This document shows, piece after piece, positions 18,718-26,873 of a stretch of DNA of 64,000 bases (its first letter is position 1; every line of letters starts with the position of its first letter). The position numbers and the translations under genes were made by a program. Origin of the DNA: an uncultured Alphaproteobacteria bacterium (GTDB taxonomy: Bacteria; Pseudomonadota; Alphaproteobacteria; HIMB59; GCA-002718135); the NCBI GenBank assembly GCA_902614375.1, contig CACMKZ010000002.1, positions 78,477-142,476 on the forward strand. Direction: 5' to 3'. The notes beneath the pieces are model-generated. The model made no database searches. It was not told the DNA's origin and saw nothing but the letters and a program-made list of their open reading frames with translations.

Positions 18718-19734
18718 CTAAATTGTCGTATCTGGAACCTTCACATCAATAAAATAATTTTTATCTTTAGATTGCTTAAATATTGCTGGAATTATTGATC
18801 TATAAGCAGAAATTATTCCTTTATGAGGTTCTGGCATTTGATTTTTAACTATTTTGTGAAATTTTTTTAAATTATGGCATGGGATTTTTGGGAAAATGTG
18901 GTGCTCAATATGATACTCCATGTTTGAATATAAAAAACTAAAAAACGGATTCATGATTACTGTTCTTGTACTTTTTCTATGATCTTTAATATTATCAGCT
19001 AGTCCAGCATGTTGAGTCATACCACATATCATTAATATAGTATTACCATAAAATGGAGGTAAAATTATCATTATTATTGGTAGCCATGATTGTAACAAAA
19101 CTGAACAAAAAATTACGAGCAACCAAAAACTTAAATATAATCTTGAACTATTAATAATTTTTTTTATCTCCTTTTCAGGTACTGTAACTTTTACAACAGG
19201 AGTAATTATCCCAAATGAATGTTTAATAATTTCAAAATGTGTAAAATGTCTTATTTTTTGAATATTAATTATTGGACCAAGAGGTAAAAAATTTAAAAGA
19301 AATCTTATGGGTTCTGTTGGTTTTGGACTATTATTTTCATAATCATACACCTCTTCATGTGTAAATATAGTGTAAGTATGGTGATGAAAATGACTCCACT
19401 TCCATCTAACTGCTTCAAAACCGCCAAGTAAAGAAGTTATATGATAAAAAAATTTATTTAACGCTCTTGTTTTAAAATATGTTTCGTGATTTGTTTCATG
19501 TTGAATGCTTATGATCTTACAATAGAAAATATTTCCATAAAGCAAAAGAGCAGGTATTGACCATAAAGTACCCCAACTTAGAATACATAGATATCCACTT
19601 AATATTAGAGCAACAATAAATATGGATATATCTAATAAACCTTTTATATCCGATCTCTTAGAAAGTTCCTTTAAAGTTTTCTTATCTATTTTTGGTTTAT
19701 ACCAAGTTTTTAAATCAACTTCGCCCGCAAACAT
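18718..19734 (-). CDS. fatty acid desaturase-family oxygenase (paralogue B, MocD-like)
   Basis: A 338-residue membrane di-iron protein. The histidine boxes are H79-ETN-H83, H115-F-HHH119 and H275-IE-HH279, plus QHAG at about 241-244. It is a clear paralogue of the gene at 22190-23176: both share WYxxxID near the start, the WSLL..YGNI region, TQHAGL and MEYHxEHH. It starts 3 bases after the PanB-like stop. In a cluster with a Rieske ferredoxin and reductase it probably hydroxylates or demethylates an imported substrate, as proposed for MocD of rhizopine catabolism. A role in lipid desaturation remains possible. Confidence 0.82.
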   Translation of the reverse strand: MFAGEVDLKTWYKPKIDKKTLKELSKRSDIKGLLDISIFIVALILSGYLCILSWGTLWSIPALLLYGNIFYCKIISIQHETNHETYFKTRALNKFFYHITSLLGGFEAVRWKWSHFHHHTYTIFTHEEVYDYENNSPKPTEPIRFLLNFLPLGPIINIQKIRHFTHFEIIKHSFGIITPVVKVTVPEKEIKKIINSSRLYLSFWLLVIFCSVLLQSWLPIIMIILPPFYGNTILMICGMTQHAGLADNIKDHRKSTRTVIMNPFFSFLYSNMEYHIEHHIFPKIPCHNLKKFHKIVKNQMPEPHKGIISAYRSIIPAIFKQSKDKNYFIDVKVPDTTI

Positions 19735-19737
19735 TAA

Positions 19738-20565
19738 TCAAAATTTTTCTGAAAGCTTTAAAAATTTTTCAAATTCACCTTCATCAATGTTAACTGTGAT
19801 TTTAGGATCATTAAATTTTTTGTTTACCGTATCATCGTGAAACTCTTTGAATGCACTTACTCTTTCAGCTTGTAGTTTTGAAAATTCTTTTTTAAAATCT
19901 CTATAAATTCGTGCATGTCTTGGAATTTTTCCTTGGGTATATCCGAGTACATCATTAGCAAATAAATATTGCCCATCACATCCAGAGCCACTTCCCATTG
20001 AGAGAGTCATAATATCAACTTTTTTTGTAATAACTTCTGCAACTTTTGGTGGAACTACTTCGAGTTCAACTCCAATAGCACCCGCTTCTTGTAACTCAAG
20101 AGTATGTTCTAATATTCTTATGGCTTTATCTGCTGTTTTACCTTGTGCAACAAATCCTCCAATCCAAGTAGCATTTCCTGGAACTAATCCAACATGACTA
20201 TTAATTGGAACATACTCATCTCTTAATGCTTTAATCCATTTGTAACTCCAATTACCACCATAGATAACATCTGCACCAATGTCTAAATACTTGTGTGATA
20301 GTTTCATTGCTTCGTATTCAGAAGCTACTCTTACTGCTCCTCCGGATTGCATAAAGCAAGTTGGTGCAGCCTCGCGAATTCGCTTAAGCTCATCAAAAGA
20401 ATTGAAAATACCAAATTGTGGAGCATCATGAGAAGTACAAATCATGTCAATGCCTGCCTCTTCAGCTGCTGCTGCTTCATCAGCATTATGCACAAACATA
20501 ACACTTAGTTGTCTTTTACCTTTGCATTGCAAATAATCATAAACTGTAAGTTTTTTTCTGCTCAT
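19738..20565 (-). CDS. PanB-like (ketopantoate hydroxymethyltransferase family) protein, divergent active site
   Basis: A 275-residue TIM-barrel protein resembling 3-methyl-2-oxobutanoate hydroxymethyltransferase. SHVGLVPGNATWIGG matches the PanB HLGLTP region, and the PanB base-like glutamate is kept at about E169 (ELEVVPP). By hand alignment to recalled E. coli PanB, the two magnesium-binding aspartates are replaced by S45 (CTSHDA) and S74 (MQSGGA), and the KIEGG lysine region is shortened. It is therefore probably not a pantothenate enzyme but a paralogue with a new substrate. It lies 19 bases after the Rieske gene and 3 bases before a desaturase gene. Confidence 0.72.
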   Translation of the reverse strand: MSRKKLTVYDYLQCKGKRQLSVMFVHNADEAAAAEEAGIDMICTSHDAPQFGIFNSFDELKRIREAAPTCFMQSGGAVRVASEYEAMKLSHKYLDIGADVIYGGNWSYKWIKALRDEYVPINSHVGLVPGNATWIGGFVAQGKTADKAIRILEHTLELQEAGAIGVELEVVPPKVAEVITKKVDIMTLSMGSGSGCDGQYLFANDVLGYTQGKIPRHARIYRDFKKEFSKLQAERVSAFKEFHDDTVNKKFNDPKITVNIDEGEFEKFLKLSEKF

Positions 20566-20584
20566 ATAATCTCCAAAAAAATAG

Positions 20585-20902
20585 TTAATCTATCTTAATG
20601 AAAATTTTGTCATTATCAACTTTAACTAGATATGTTTTCAAATCCTCACACGCTGGTGGGCTTATAGCTTCTCCGGATTTAATATTAAAAATTCCTTGGT
20701 GCATTGGACATTCAATTTCATCATCCATAACCAAACCATCTTCAAGATGTACTGCCTCGTGTGTACAAATTCCATCAGTAGCATAAAAACCATCTGTTAG
20801 CTTATACACACAAAAAGTTTTATCTTGATGATCAAATCTGATGAGATCCTCTTCTTCAATACTATCTGTAGACCCTACTTCAATCCAATTTTCTTCAGAC
20901 AT
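20585..20902 (-). CDS. Rieske-type [2Fe-2S] ferredoxin (MocE-like)
   Basis: A 105-residue soluble Rieske ferredoxin. The cluster ligands are C46-T-H48 and C65-PM-H68, in the usual CxH...CxxH spacing. No oxygenase catalytic domain is attached, so it acts as an electron carrier for the neighbouring membrane oxygenases. It lies 51 bases downstream of the ferredoxin reductase gene and 19 bases before the PanB-like gene. The trio of desaturase, Rieske ferredoxin and reductase mirrors mocD-mocE-mocF of rhizopine catabolism. Confidence 0.92.
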   Translation of the reverse strand: MSEENWIEVGSTDSIEEEDLIRFDHQDKTFCVYKLTDGFYATDGICTHEAVHLEDGLVMDDEIECPMHQGIFNIKSGEAISPPACEDLKTYLVKVDNDKIFIKID

Positions 20903-20954
20903 AGATTCTATATAATAGCTATTTTATGAAAATAAATACAAAATAATTAAATTG

Positions 20955-22184
20955 TTATTTTTGTATAAGTTTATTTAATTTTAGATTTTGATCTGAGAGA
21001 ATTTGTTTATCTACAATGTTATCTTTCTCAGTTAATTTAGAAGTTATTCTAATGTCACGGCCTACTTTTCCTATGATTCCAACACCACATGCTCCTCTTA
21101 TTTTATTATTTTTTAGGAAAAAATAAATAACACCATTATTAATATCATTACCTCTTTCGATGATTTCATCATATTCATCACAAATACCAGTCAGCTGAAG
21201 ATTCAAATTAAATTGATCAGACCACATCCAAGGAATTGAAGAGTATTCTGTTTTTACTCCAGCAATGTTTTTTCCAGCACATATTCCATGATTTTGTGCA
21301 TGTTGATAAGACTCGAGTCGCATATTTCTTTCATAGAATGGATGATAAAAATTAGATACGTCACCTGCTGCATAAACATCTTTAATAGAAGTTTCACAAA
21401 ATTGATTAGTTACAATACCATTATCAAGCTTTAAATTTGTATTTTCAAATAACTTTACAGTCGGGGTTGAGCCTATACCTGCAATTATAAAATCTGTTTC
21501 TATTAAAGAATTATCATTTAATAAAATTCCATAATCACCATTTTTTTTAGTTATTTTTTCTATCTGTTTATTTAATATTATTTCATTTCCATGTTCTATA
21601 TGAGTGTTTTGAACTAAATCAGCAATTTGTTTGGGTATAATTCTTCCCATAAGTTGATTACCAATTTCAATAACAATTACTTTCTTTTGAAGCTGAGATA
21701 AAGATGAGGCAATTTCTAAGCCAATGAAACCACCACCAATAATTGTTATTTTATTTTTATTTGAAACTATTTCTTTAATTTTTTTGGCTTCTTCTAAATT
21801 TCTTAGATAATAAATATCATTCTTTAAATTATTATCTAAAGTAAGTTTTTTATTTTCAGATCCTGTTGAAATAAGCAAACTATCATAAGAATAAACATTG
21901 TCATTTTTTGCAAAAAGTTTTTTATTTTCAAAATCAACTTTATTAATTGATATATTTTCAAATTCTATATTTTCATTTTTTAGTACGTCGCTAGAATAAA
22001 AATAAAGATCTTCTTCTTTTTTTTTATCTAGTAAAAAATCTTTAGATAAAGGAGGTCTTTCGTATGGTAATAAATTTTCTTCACCTAAAATTTTAATATT
22101 TGATTTTGAATCATTTTGTCTGATCTCTCTAGCAGCATAGATTCCAGCTTGACCACCACCTAAAATTATAATGTTATTTTTCAC
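20955..22184 (-). CDS. NAD(P)H ferredoxin reductase (MocF-like)
   Basis: A 409-residue FAD-dependent pyridine nucleotide-disulfide-type reductase of the rubredoxin/putidaredoxin reductase group. The FAD-binding motif is IILGGGQAGIYAA (5-17), followed by YERPPLSKDFL. The NAD(P)H site is IIGGGFIGLEIASSL (about 149-163), and VYAAGDVSNF is the second FAD contact. The C-terminal reductase domain carries IPWMWSDQF, typical of the group. It should pass electrons to the Rieske ferredoxin encoded next. It lies 5 bases after the upstream desaturase. Confidence 0.92.
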   Translation of the reverse strand: MKNNIIILGGGQAGIYAAREIRQNDSKSNIKILGEENLLPYERPPLSKDFLLDKKKEEDLYFYSSDVLKNENIEFENISINKVDFENKKLFAKNDNVYSYDSLLISTGSENKKLTLDNNLKNDIYYLRNLEEAKKIKEIVSNKNKITIIGGGFIGLEIASSLSQLQKKVIVIEIGNQLMGRIIPKQIADLVQNTHIEHGNEIILNKQIEKITKKNGDYGILLNDNSLIETDFIIAGIGSTPTVKLFENTNLKLDNGIVTNQFCETSIKDVYAAGDVSNFYHPFYERNMRLESYQHAQNHGICAGKNIAGVKTEYSSIPWMWSDQFNLNLQLTGICDEYDEIIERGNDINNGVIYFFLKNNKIRGACGVGIIGKVGRDIRITSKLTEKDNIVDKQILSDQNLKLNKLIQK

Positions 22185-22189
22185 TGAGT

Positions 22190-23176
22190 CTAAGCGTTGC
22201 TTGGAACAGATAATGGAATTTGATATTCAGGATTTTTTGCTTGTTTTATGAGTGCTGGAATAATTTCTTTATAAGCCCCAAGAAGACCTTTTCTGGCAGG
22301 TGGTAATTGATCTTTAATCATAGCATGCAGCTTAGGTAAATTATGTGAGGGAACTTGAGGGAACATATGGTGCTCAACATGATATTCCATATGCCAATAT
22401 AAAAAACTTAAAACTGGATTTAAATATACTGTTCTAGTTGTATACCTATGGTCTCTTTTATCTTCTCTAAGTCCTGCGTGTTGAGTAAGACCCATAAGCA
22501 TAACAAGGGTCTTTCCATAAAAATTAGGCAATAAAACATATAGAACTGGAAGCCAACTTTGAAAGTAAACTGAAGAAGCTATACTAATTATCCAAATAGA
22601 AAGATGGCTCCACGCAGATAATCTACATTTCCATCTTTCATTTTTTGGAATACAAACTTTCATTACATCAGTAGTTACACCAAATGCATGTTTTATAGTT
22701 TCCCATTGAAGAGAATTTTTAAAGAAAATAAAACCAGAGAATGGAATGTAATGAGAGAAAAACACAATTAAGTCAGTTGGTTTTTTTACATGTATTTCAA
22801 AATCTACAGGATCATTAAATTGAGTATAAGTATGATGATGATAGTGAGAATATCTCCATCTGATAGGTTCAAAATTATCCATGAAACTAGCAATATAATA
22901 AAAGAAATCATTCCAGAATTTAGATTTAAAAGCAGTTCTGTGACCAGTTTCATGCCATATAGCATCGCTGCATCCCCAAATATTTCCGTATATAATAAAA
23001 AATAATAATGACCACCAAGTGCCCCAAGTGACATACGCAAGATATCCAAAGAGAAATAGGGATGAAAAATAAATAATCATATGCTTAAAACCCTGCCAAT
23101 CAGATTTCTTGCATAACTGCTTGAATTCTTTTTTATCTATATTTGCTCGATACCATTTACCTAAATCAACATCCAT
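22190..23176 (-). CDS. fatty acid desaturase-family oxygenase (paralogue A, MocD-like)
   Basis: A 328-residue membrane di-iron enzyme with histidine boxes H75-ETG-H79, H111-Y-HHH115 and H266-VE-HH270, plus TQHAG at about 231-235. Hydrophobic helices flank the boxes. It is the first gene of the minus-strand oxygenase run, directly before its reductase, and is divergent from the sugar-type ABC transporter. In rhizobia the equivalent MocD works with MocE and MocF to remove the O-methyl group of a rhizopine. By analogy this enzyme may hydroxylate or O-demethylate the imported substrate; a lipid desaturase is the alternative. Confidence 0.82.
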   Translation of the reverse strand: MDVDLGKWYRANIDKKEFKQLCKKSDWQGFKHMIIYFSSLFLFGYLAYVTWGTWWSLLFFIIYGNIWGCSDAIWHETGHRTAFKSKFWNDFFYYIASFMDNFEPIRWRYSHYHHHTYTQFNDPVDFEIHVKKPTDLIVFFSHYIPFSGFIFFKNSLQWETIKHAFGVTTDVMKVCIPKNERWKCRLSAWSHLSIWIISIASSVYFQSWLPVLYVLLPNFYGKTLVMLMGLTQHAGLREDKRDHRYTTRTVYLNPVLSFLYWHMEYHVEHHMFPQVPSHNLPKLHAMIKDQLPPARKGLLGAYKEIIPALIKQAKNPEYQIPLSVPSNA

Positions 23177-23366
23177 AATGAAAAAATAGCACTTTTTAAT
23201 AATCTTATAAATATAAAAATTGCTTTAAATTGGTAAATAAGTGCGACTATTTTATCTATCAAAAGAAAGAGGAATTTAATTTGTAATAAGATCTTTAATA
23301 CTTTAATTTAATTGTATTATTGATTTATTTACTTATAAATTAATGCATAAATTATTTGGAGGAATT
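23177..23366 (+). promoter_or_regulatory. divergent regulatory region between oxygenase run and ABC transporter
   Basis: This 190-base AT-rich gap separates the divergent oxygenase and transporter genes and must contain both promoters. I see no gene, strong palindrome or known riboswitch. A strong ribosome binding site (GGAGG) sits 5 bases before the ATG at 23367 and decides the start of the binding-protein gene. Individual promoter boxes cannot be assigned with confidence. Confidence 0.45.
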
Positions 23367-24347
23367 ATGAAAAAAATCTTTGCTGTCATTGCTTTATTTT
23401 TTGCTTTTGCATCTACTTCAGCAGTAGCGAAAAATGATTACAGCTGTGATAAGAAATTTATATTTTTCCCAGGTGGTCCTGAAGGTGGTCCATTTGGAAC
23501 TATCGTTTACAATGGTGCAGTAGCTGCTGCTGAACACACTGGTTGTGAAGTAGATTACTACTGGTCACAGTGGAACTCAGAAATCATGATTAAACAATTT
23601 AAAGAAGCTGTTGCTTTACAGCCTGATGGAATTGCAATCTATGGTTTTCCAGGAGACGCTGCTATGAGACCTATAATTCAAGAAGCTAGAGAAATGGGTA
23701 TAGTAATTACTACTATGAATACACCTCTTCCTGATCTTGAAGCAGAATATAAAACTGAAGGATTTGGTTATGCAGGTGCAGATCTATTCGATGCTGGATT
23801 TAATCTAGGTAAAAAAGCTGTTGAAGTTTGCGGTCTACAAGCTGGAGATAAAGCTTTTATCTGGGGTCTTGCAAGTATGCCAAACAGAGGAGAAAGAACT
23901 AAAGGTGCAATAGCTGGTGTTGAAGCAGCAGGTGTTGAAGTAGTTTATCAAGAAATTCCTGATAATGTAAACTCAGATGCATCTCAGGGAACTCCTATGT
24001 ACGTTGCTACTTATAGTGCAAATCCTGATATCAAAATGGCTATTACAGATCATGGTGGATTAACTGCAAGTTTACCAACATATATGAAGGCTGCAGGTCA
24101 TGGTACTGAAGAAGTATGTGGTGCTGGATTTGATTTATCAGCTCCAATTGTTGATGGAATTAATTCTGGATACATTGACGTTGTAATTGATCAACAACCA
24201 TTTATCCAAGGATATATGCCAATTGTTCAGTTATTCCTAAGTACAAAATATGGAATGGCTGGATTAGCAATGGATACTGGTGCTGCATTTGTTACAGCTG
24301 ATAACGTTGATGCTGTTGCTCCATTAGCAGCAGTACAAATCAGATAA
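23367..24347 (+). CDS. sugar ABC transporter substrate-binding protein (ribose/fructose type)
   Basis: A 326-residue periplasmic binding protein of the Peripla_BP_4 (RbsB/FrcB) class. The signal peptide (about 1-21) ends in SAVAKND. The mature protein has the two-lobed fold with FKEAVALQPDGIAIYGFPGDA, EAREMGIVITTMNTP and the hinge region QQPFIQGYMPIVQLFL. Ligands in this class are monosaccharides or inositols. I start it at 23367 because of the GGAGG just upstream, not at the ATG 24 bases earlier. It is the first gene of the transporter operon, divergent from the MocD-like genes; rhizopine MocB belongs to the same class. Confidence 0.9.
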   Translation: MKKIFAVIALFFAFASTSAVAKNDYSCDKKFIFFPGGPEGGPFGTIVYNGAVAAAEHTGCEVDYYWSQWNSEIMIKQFKEAVALQPDGIAIYGFPGDAAMRPIIQEAREMGIVITTMNTPLPDLEAEYKTEGFGYAGADLFDAGFNLGKKAVEVCGLQAGDKAFIWGLASMPNRGERTKGAIAGVEAAGVEVVYQEIPDNVNSDASQGTPMYVATYSANPDIKMAITDHGGLTASLPTYMKAAGHGTEEVCGAGFDLSAPIVDGINSGYIDVVIDQQPFIQGYMPIVQLFLSTKYGMAGLAMDTGAAFVTADNVDAVAPLAAVQIR

Positions 24348-24361
24348 ATTAAATATTATAG

Positions 24362-24393
24362 CCTGCCTTATTTTATAAGGCAGGTTTATTTTT
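24362..24393 (+). terminator. hairpin and T-rich tract between binding protein and ATPase genes
   Basis: A perfect 10-bp stem (CCTGCCTTAT and ATAAGGCAGG) with a 3-base loop is followed by TTTATTTTT and then directly by the ATPase start. It should act as a partial terminator or 3' stabiliser, giving more binding protein than ATPase and permease. The only SD-like bases for the ATPase (AGG) lie in its 3' arm. Confidence 0.75.
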
Positions 24394-25161
24394 ATGGCTG
24401 AAGAACTCTTAAAATTACAAAATATTTACAAAAACTTTGGAAACGTAAAAGTTTTAAAAGATGTGAATATCAAAATAAACAAAGGTGAAGTAGTAGCTTT
24501 AATCGGTGATAATGGAGCTGGAAAATCTACACTTATTAAAGTTATAACTGGAGTTCATAGTCCAAACTCGGGAAAAGTTTTTTTTAAAGAAAAAGAAGTA
24601 CAAATTAAATCAGTTGCTCAATCAAGAAAAATGGGGATTGAAGCAGTGTATCAAGAAAGAGCATTATGTGATCAGCAAGAATTATACAGAAATATCTTTG
24701 CAGGAAGAGAAATTACAAATTCATTTGGTTTTTTGGATATAAAAAAACAAAGAAAAGAAGCAGAAAAAATTTTACGCGACTATATAGGCTTTACTTCAAA
24801 AGCTATAACGGTTGACTCTCAAGTAATGGGACTGTCTGGTGGTGAAAAACAAGGCGTAGCTTTCGGTAGATCATTGTATTTTAATTCTGATTTAATCGTA
24901 CTAGATGAGCCAACAATGGGATTATCGATACAAGAAACAGAAAAAGTTCTTAATTTTGTAAAAGGTTTAAAGAATGAAAACAAATCTGCAATATTTATCG
25001 ATCATAATATTATACACGTATATGGAGCTGCAGATAGATTTATTATTTTAGATAGAGGTGAAGTTGTTGGAGAATTTAACAAAGAAGATATTTCAAGAGA
25101 AGAACTTGTTCAAAAAATGATTCAACTTCATGAATCAGGAAAAATAAAAGTGGAAGATTAA
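24394..25161 (+). CDS. sugar ABC transporter ATP-binding protein (single-domain, FrcA-like)
   Basis: A 255-residue ATPase with Walker A GDNGAGKST (about 38-46), signature LSGGEKQG, Walker B LIVLDEPTMGLS and switch histidine FIDHN. RbsA-type ATPases are usually about 500 residues with two fused domains. This is the half-size form known from fructose FrcBCA, so it presumably works as a homodimer. It belongs to the binding protein and permease flanking it, and the permease ATG follows its stop directly. Confidence 0.9.
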   Translation: MAEELLKLQNIYKNFGNVKVLKDVNIKINKGEVVALIGDNGAGKSTLIKVITGVHSPNSGKVFFKEKEVQIKSVAQSRKMGIEAVYQERALCDQQELYRNIFAGREITNSFGFLDIKKQRKEAEKILRDYIGFTSKAITVDSQVMGLSGGEKQGVAFGRSLYFNSDLIVLDEPTMGLSIQETEKVLNFVKGLKNENKSAIFIDHNIIHVYGAADRFIILDRGEVVGEFNKEDISREELVQKMIQLHESGKIKVED

Positions 25162-26139
25162 ATGAATAATTTATTAAATAGTTATTTTGTAAAAACTCAC
25201 AAACTTGAAATTAGTATTACTATAATTGCTGTAGTACTATTCCTAATTTATTTTCTTGGCGCACCACATGTATTTACAAGATTTCCTATTTATAGAGCTT
25301 TTATGCAATCAATGCCTTTTTTTGGAATTATTGCTATATCAGCAACATTTGTTGTTACACTTGGTGAAATTGATTTGTCATTTCCATCTATAGTTGGAAT
25401 TACATCTCTCATATTTGGAATTATAATGACATCGACTGATGGTAACTTTTTTATAGCATTTATTTTGGCAACTTCACTTGGAATGTTTGCTGGATTAGTA
25501 AATGGATTACTTGTTACTAAAATTGGTATACCTTCAATAGTTGCCACTATAGGTACATTATTTTTTTGGCGTGGATTAGTTAATGTAATTTCTCAAGGTA
25601 GCGGTATTGCAATCGTCGATGTAGCAGATGGAACATGGCATCATATGATATTTGTTGAAAAATTATTTGGAAAAATTCCAATGCAATTTATTTGGTTCAT
25701 TGTATTAACTGGATTGATGCAATGGGTTTATCGATACCATAAATTTGGAAATCATATCCACTTTGTAGGTGATAACAAAGCAAGCGCTCAAATGATGGGA
25801 ATTAACGTTGATAATGTAAAAATTATTGCTTTTGTTCAACTAGGATTTTTCTCTGCATTAGCAGGAATTTTTACAATGTATGAAATGTTATATTTCTGGC
25901 CTACACAAGGTGAAGGTTTGATGTTAACAACACTAGCAGCCGTCTTTGTTGGTGGCACTTCAGTATTTGGTGGTAAAGGTACTATTTTTGGAACTTTTAT
26001 TGGAGTATTAATTATTGGATCATTAGAATCAGGAATAGTTGCTTTAGGCTTATCTGGTTTTTATGTAAAATTCATTAACGGACTCATGATTACAGTAGCC
26101 GTAACAGTCTACGCTCTAATACAAAGAAGAAAAAATTAA
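25162..26139 (+). CDS. sugar ABC transporter permease (ribose/fructose type)
   Basis: A 325-residue inner-membrane permease of the BPD_transp_2 family, with eight to ten hydrophobic segments. Recognisable family stretches are TLGEIDLSFPSIVG, NGLLVTKIGIPSIVATIGT and VFVGGTSVFGGKGTIFGTF, the last near the C-terminus. It starts immediately after the ATPase stop and completes a three-gene importer. The substrate is not set by sequence; neighbours suggest a sugar, methyl sugar or cyclitol. Its stop overlaps that of the convergent SDR gene by 4 bases. Confidence 0.9.
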   Translation: MNNLLNSYFVKTHKLEISITIIAVVLFLIYFLGAPHVFTRFPIYRAFMQSMPFFGIIAISATFVVTLGEIDLSFPSIVGITSLIFGIIMTSTDGNFFIAFILATSLGMFAGLVNGLLVTKIGIPSIVATIGTLFFWRGLVNVISQGSGIAIVDVADGTWHHMIFVEKLFGKIPMQFIWFIVLTGLMQWVYRYHKFGNHIHFVGDNKASAQMMGINVDNVKIIAFVQLGFFSALAGIFTMYEMLYFWPTQGEGLMLTTLAAVFVGGTSVFGGKGTIFGTFIGVLIIGSLESGIVALGLSGFYVKFINGLMITVAVTVYALIQRRKN

Positions 26140-26873
26140 TAAGTAGCTCTACCTCCACTCAAGTCAAAAGTTGATCCAGTGGTATAAGAATTTTCTTCAG
26201 AAGACATCCATGCAACTAAAGAAGCTAATTCTTCTACTAACACAAATCTATTTCTTGGAATTTTTGATAACATATAATCAATATGTTCTTGTGTAATTTG
26301 ATCAAAAATACGCGTCTTAGCAGGTGCAGGGGTAACACAATTAACTGAAATGTTATTTTCAGCTAATTCTTTTCCTAAAGATTTAGTAAGTGCAATAACT
26401 CCGGCTTTTGCTGCGCTATAAGGCATTGCATTAGGATTACCCTCCTTACCAGCTATCGAGGAAATATTAACGATACGTCCATAATTATTTTTGATAAAAT
26501 GAGGAACTATAGTTTTACAGCAATAAAATACTCCAGTTAGATCTATGTCTATAACTTTTTGCCATTCCTCAAGTGGATAATCCCATGTCTTAAAATTTGG
26601 TCCAGCTATTCCTGCATTATTTATTAAAATATCAATTTTGTTTTCATGTGTAAGACTTTCAGCAAATGCATTCTCTAGACTTTTATAATTTGAAACATCA
26701 ACTTCGATTTTTTGAGTATTTTTTAGATCAACTTTATTTAAATATTCTGTATCTTTATCCCATATTAGTACTCTTGCACCTGACTCTATAAATCTTTTTG
26801 TAATTGCTAACCCAAAACCTTGCGCTCCACCCGTTACAATTGCTACTCTATTTTCTAAATTAATTTTATTCAT
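26136..26873 (-). CDS. short-chain dehydrogenase/reductase
   Basis: A 245-residue classical SDR. The nucleotide-binding motif is TGGAQGFG (about 14-21), with NNAGIAGP (about 85-92), the catalytic serine in VNISSIAGKEG and the YSAAK pair (about 152-156). The C-terminal WMSSEENSYTTGSTFDLSGG is family-typical. It could oxidise the imported sugar to a lactone or act on a 2-keto-3-deoxy acid. FabG-like roles are possible, but location beside the sugar transporter favours catabolism. It overlaps the peroxiredoxin stop by one base. Confidence 0.85.
   Translation of the reverse strand: MNKINLENRVAIVTGGAQGFGLAITKRFIESGARVLIWDKDTEYLNKVDLKNTQKIEVDVSNYKSLENAFAESLTHENKIDILINNAGIAGPNFKTWDYPLEEWQKVIDIDLTGVFYCCKTIVPHFIKNNYGRIVNISSIAGKEGNPNAMPYSAAKAGVIALTKSLGKELAENNISVNCVTPAPAKTRIFDQITQEHIDYMLSKIPRNRFVLVEELASLVAWMSSEENSYTTGSTFDLSGGRATY

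Noticed and set aside
19738..20565. Calling this gene panB for pantothenate synthesis
   Set aside because: Likely loss of metal ligands and the oxygenase context make the biosynthetic role doubtful, so no gene symbol is given.
18718..23176. Treating both desaturase-family genes as membrane lipid desaturases
   Set aside because: The dedicated Rieske ferredoxin and reductase and the linked sugar-type importer fit a MocD-like oxygenase better, though this is not proven.
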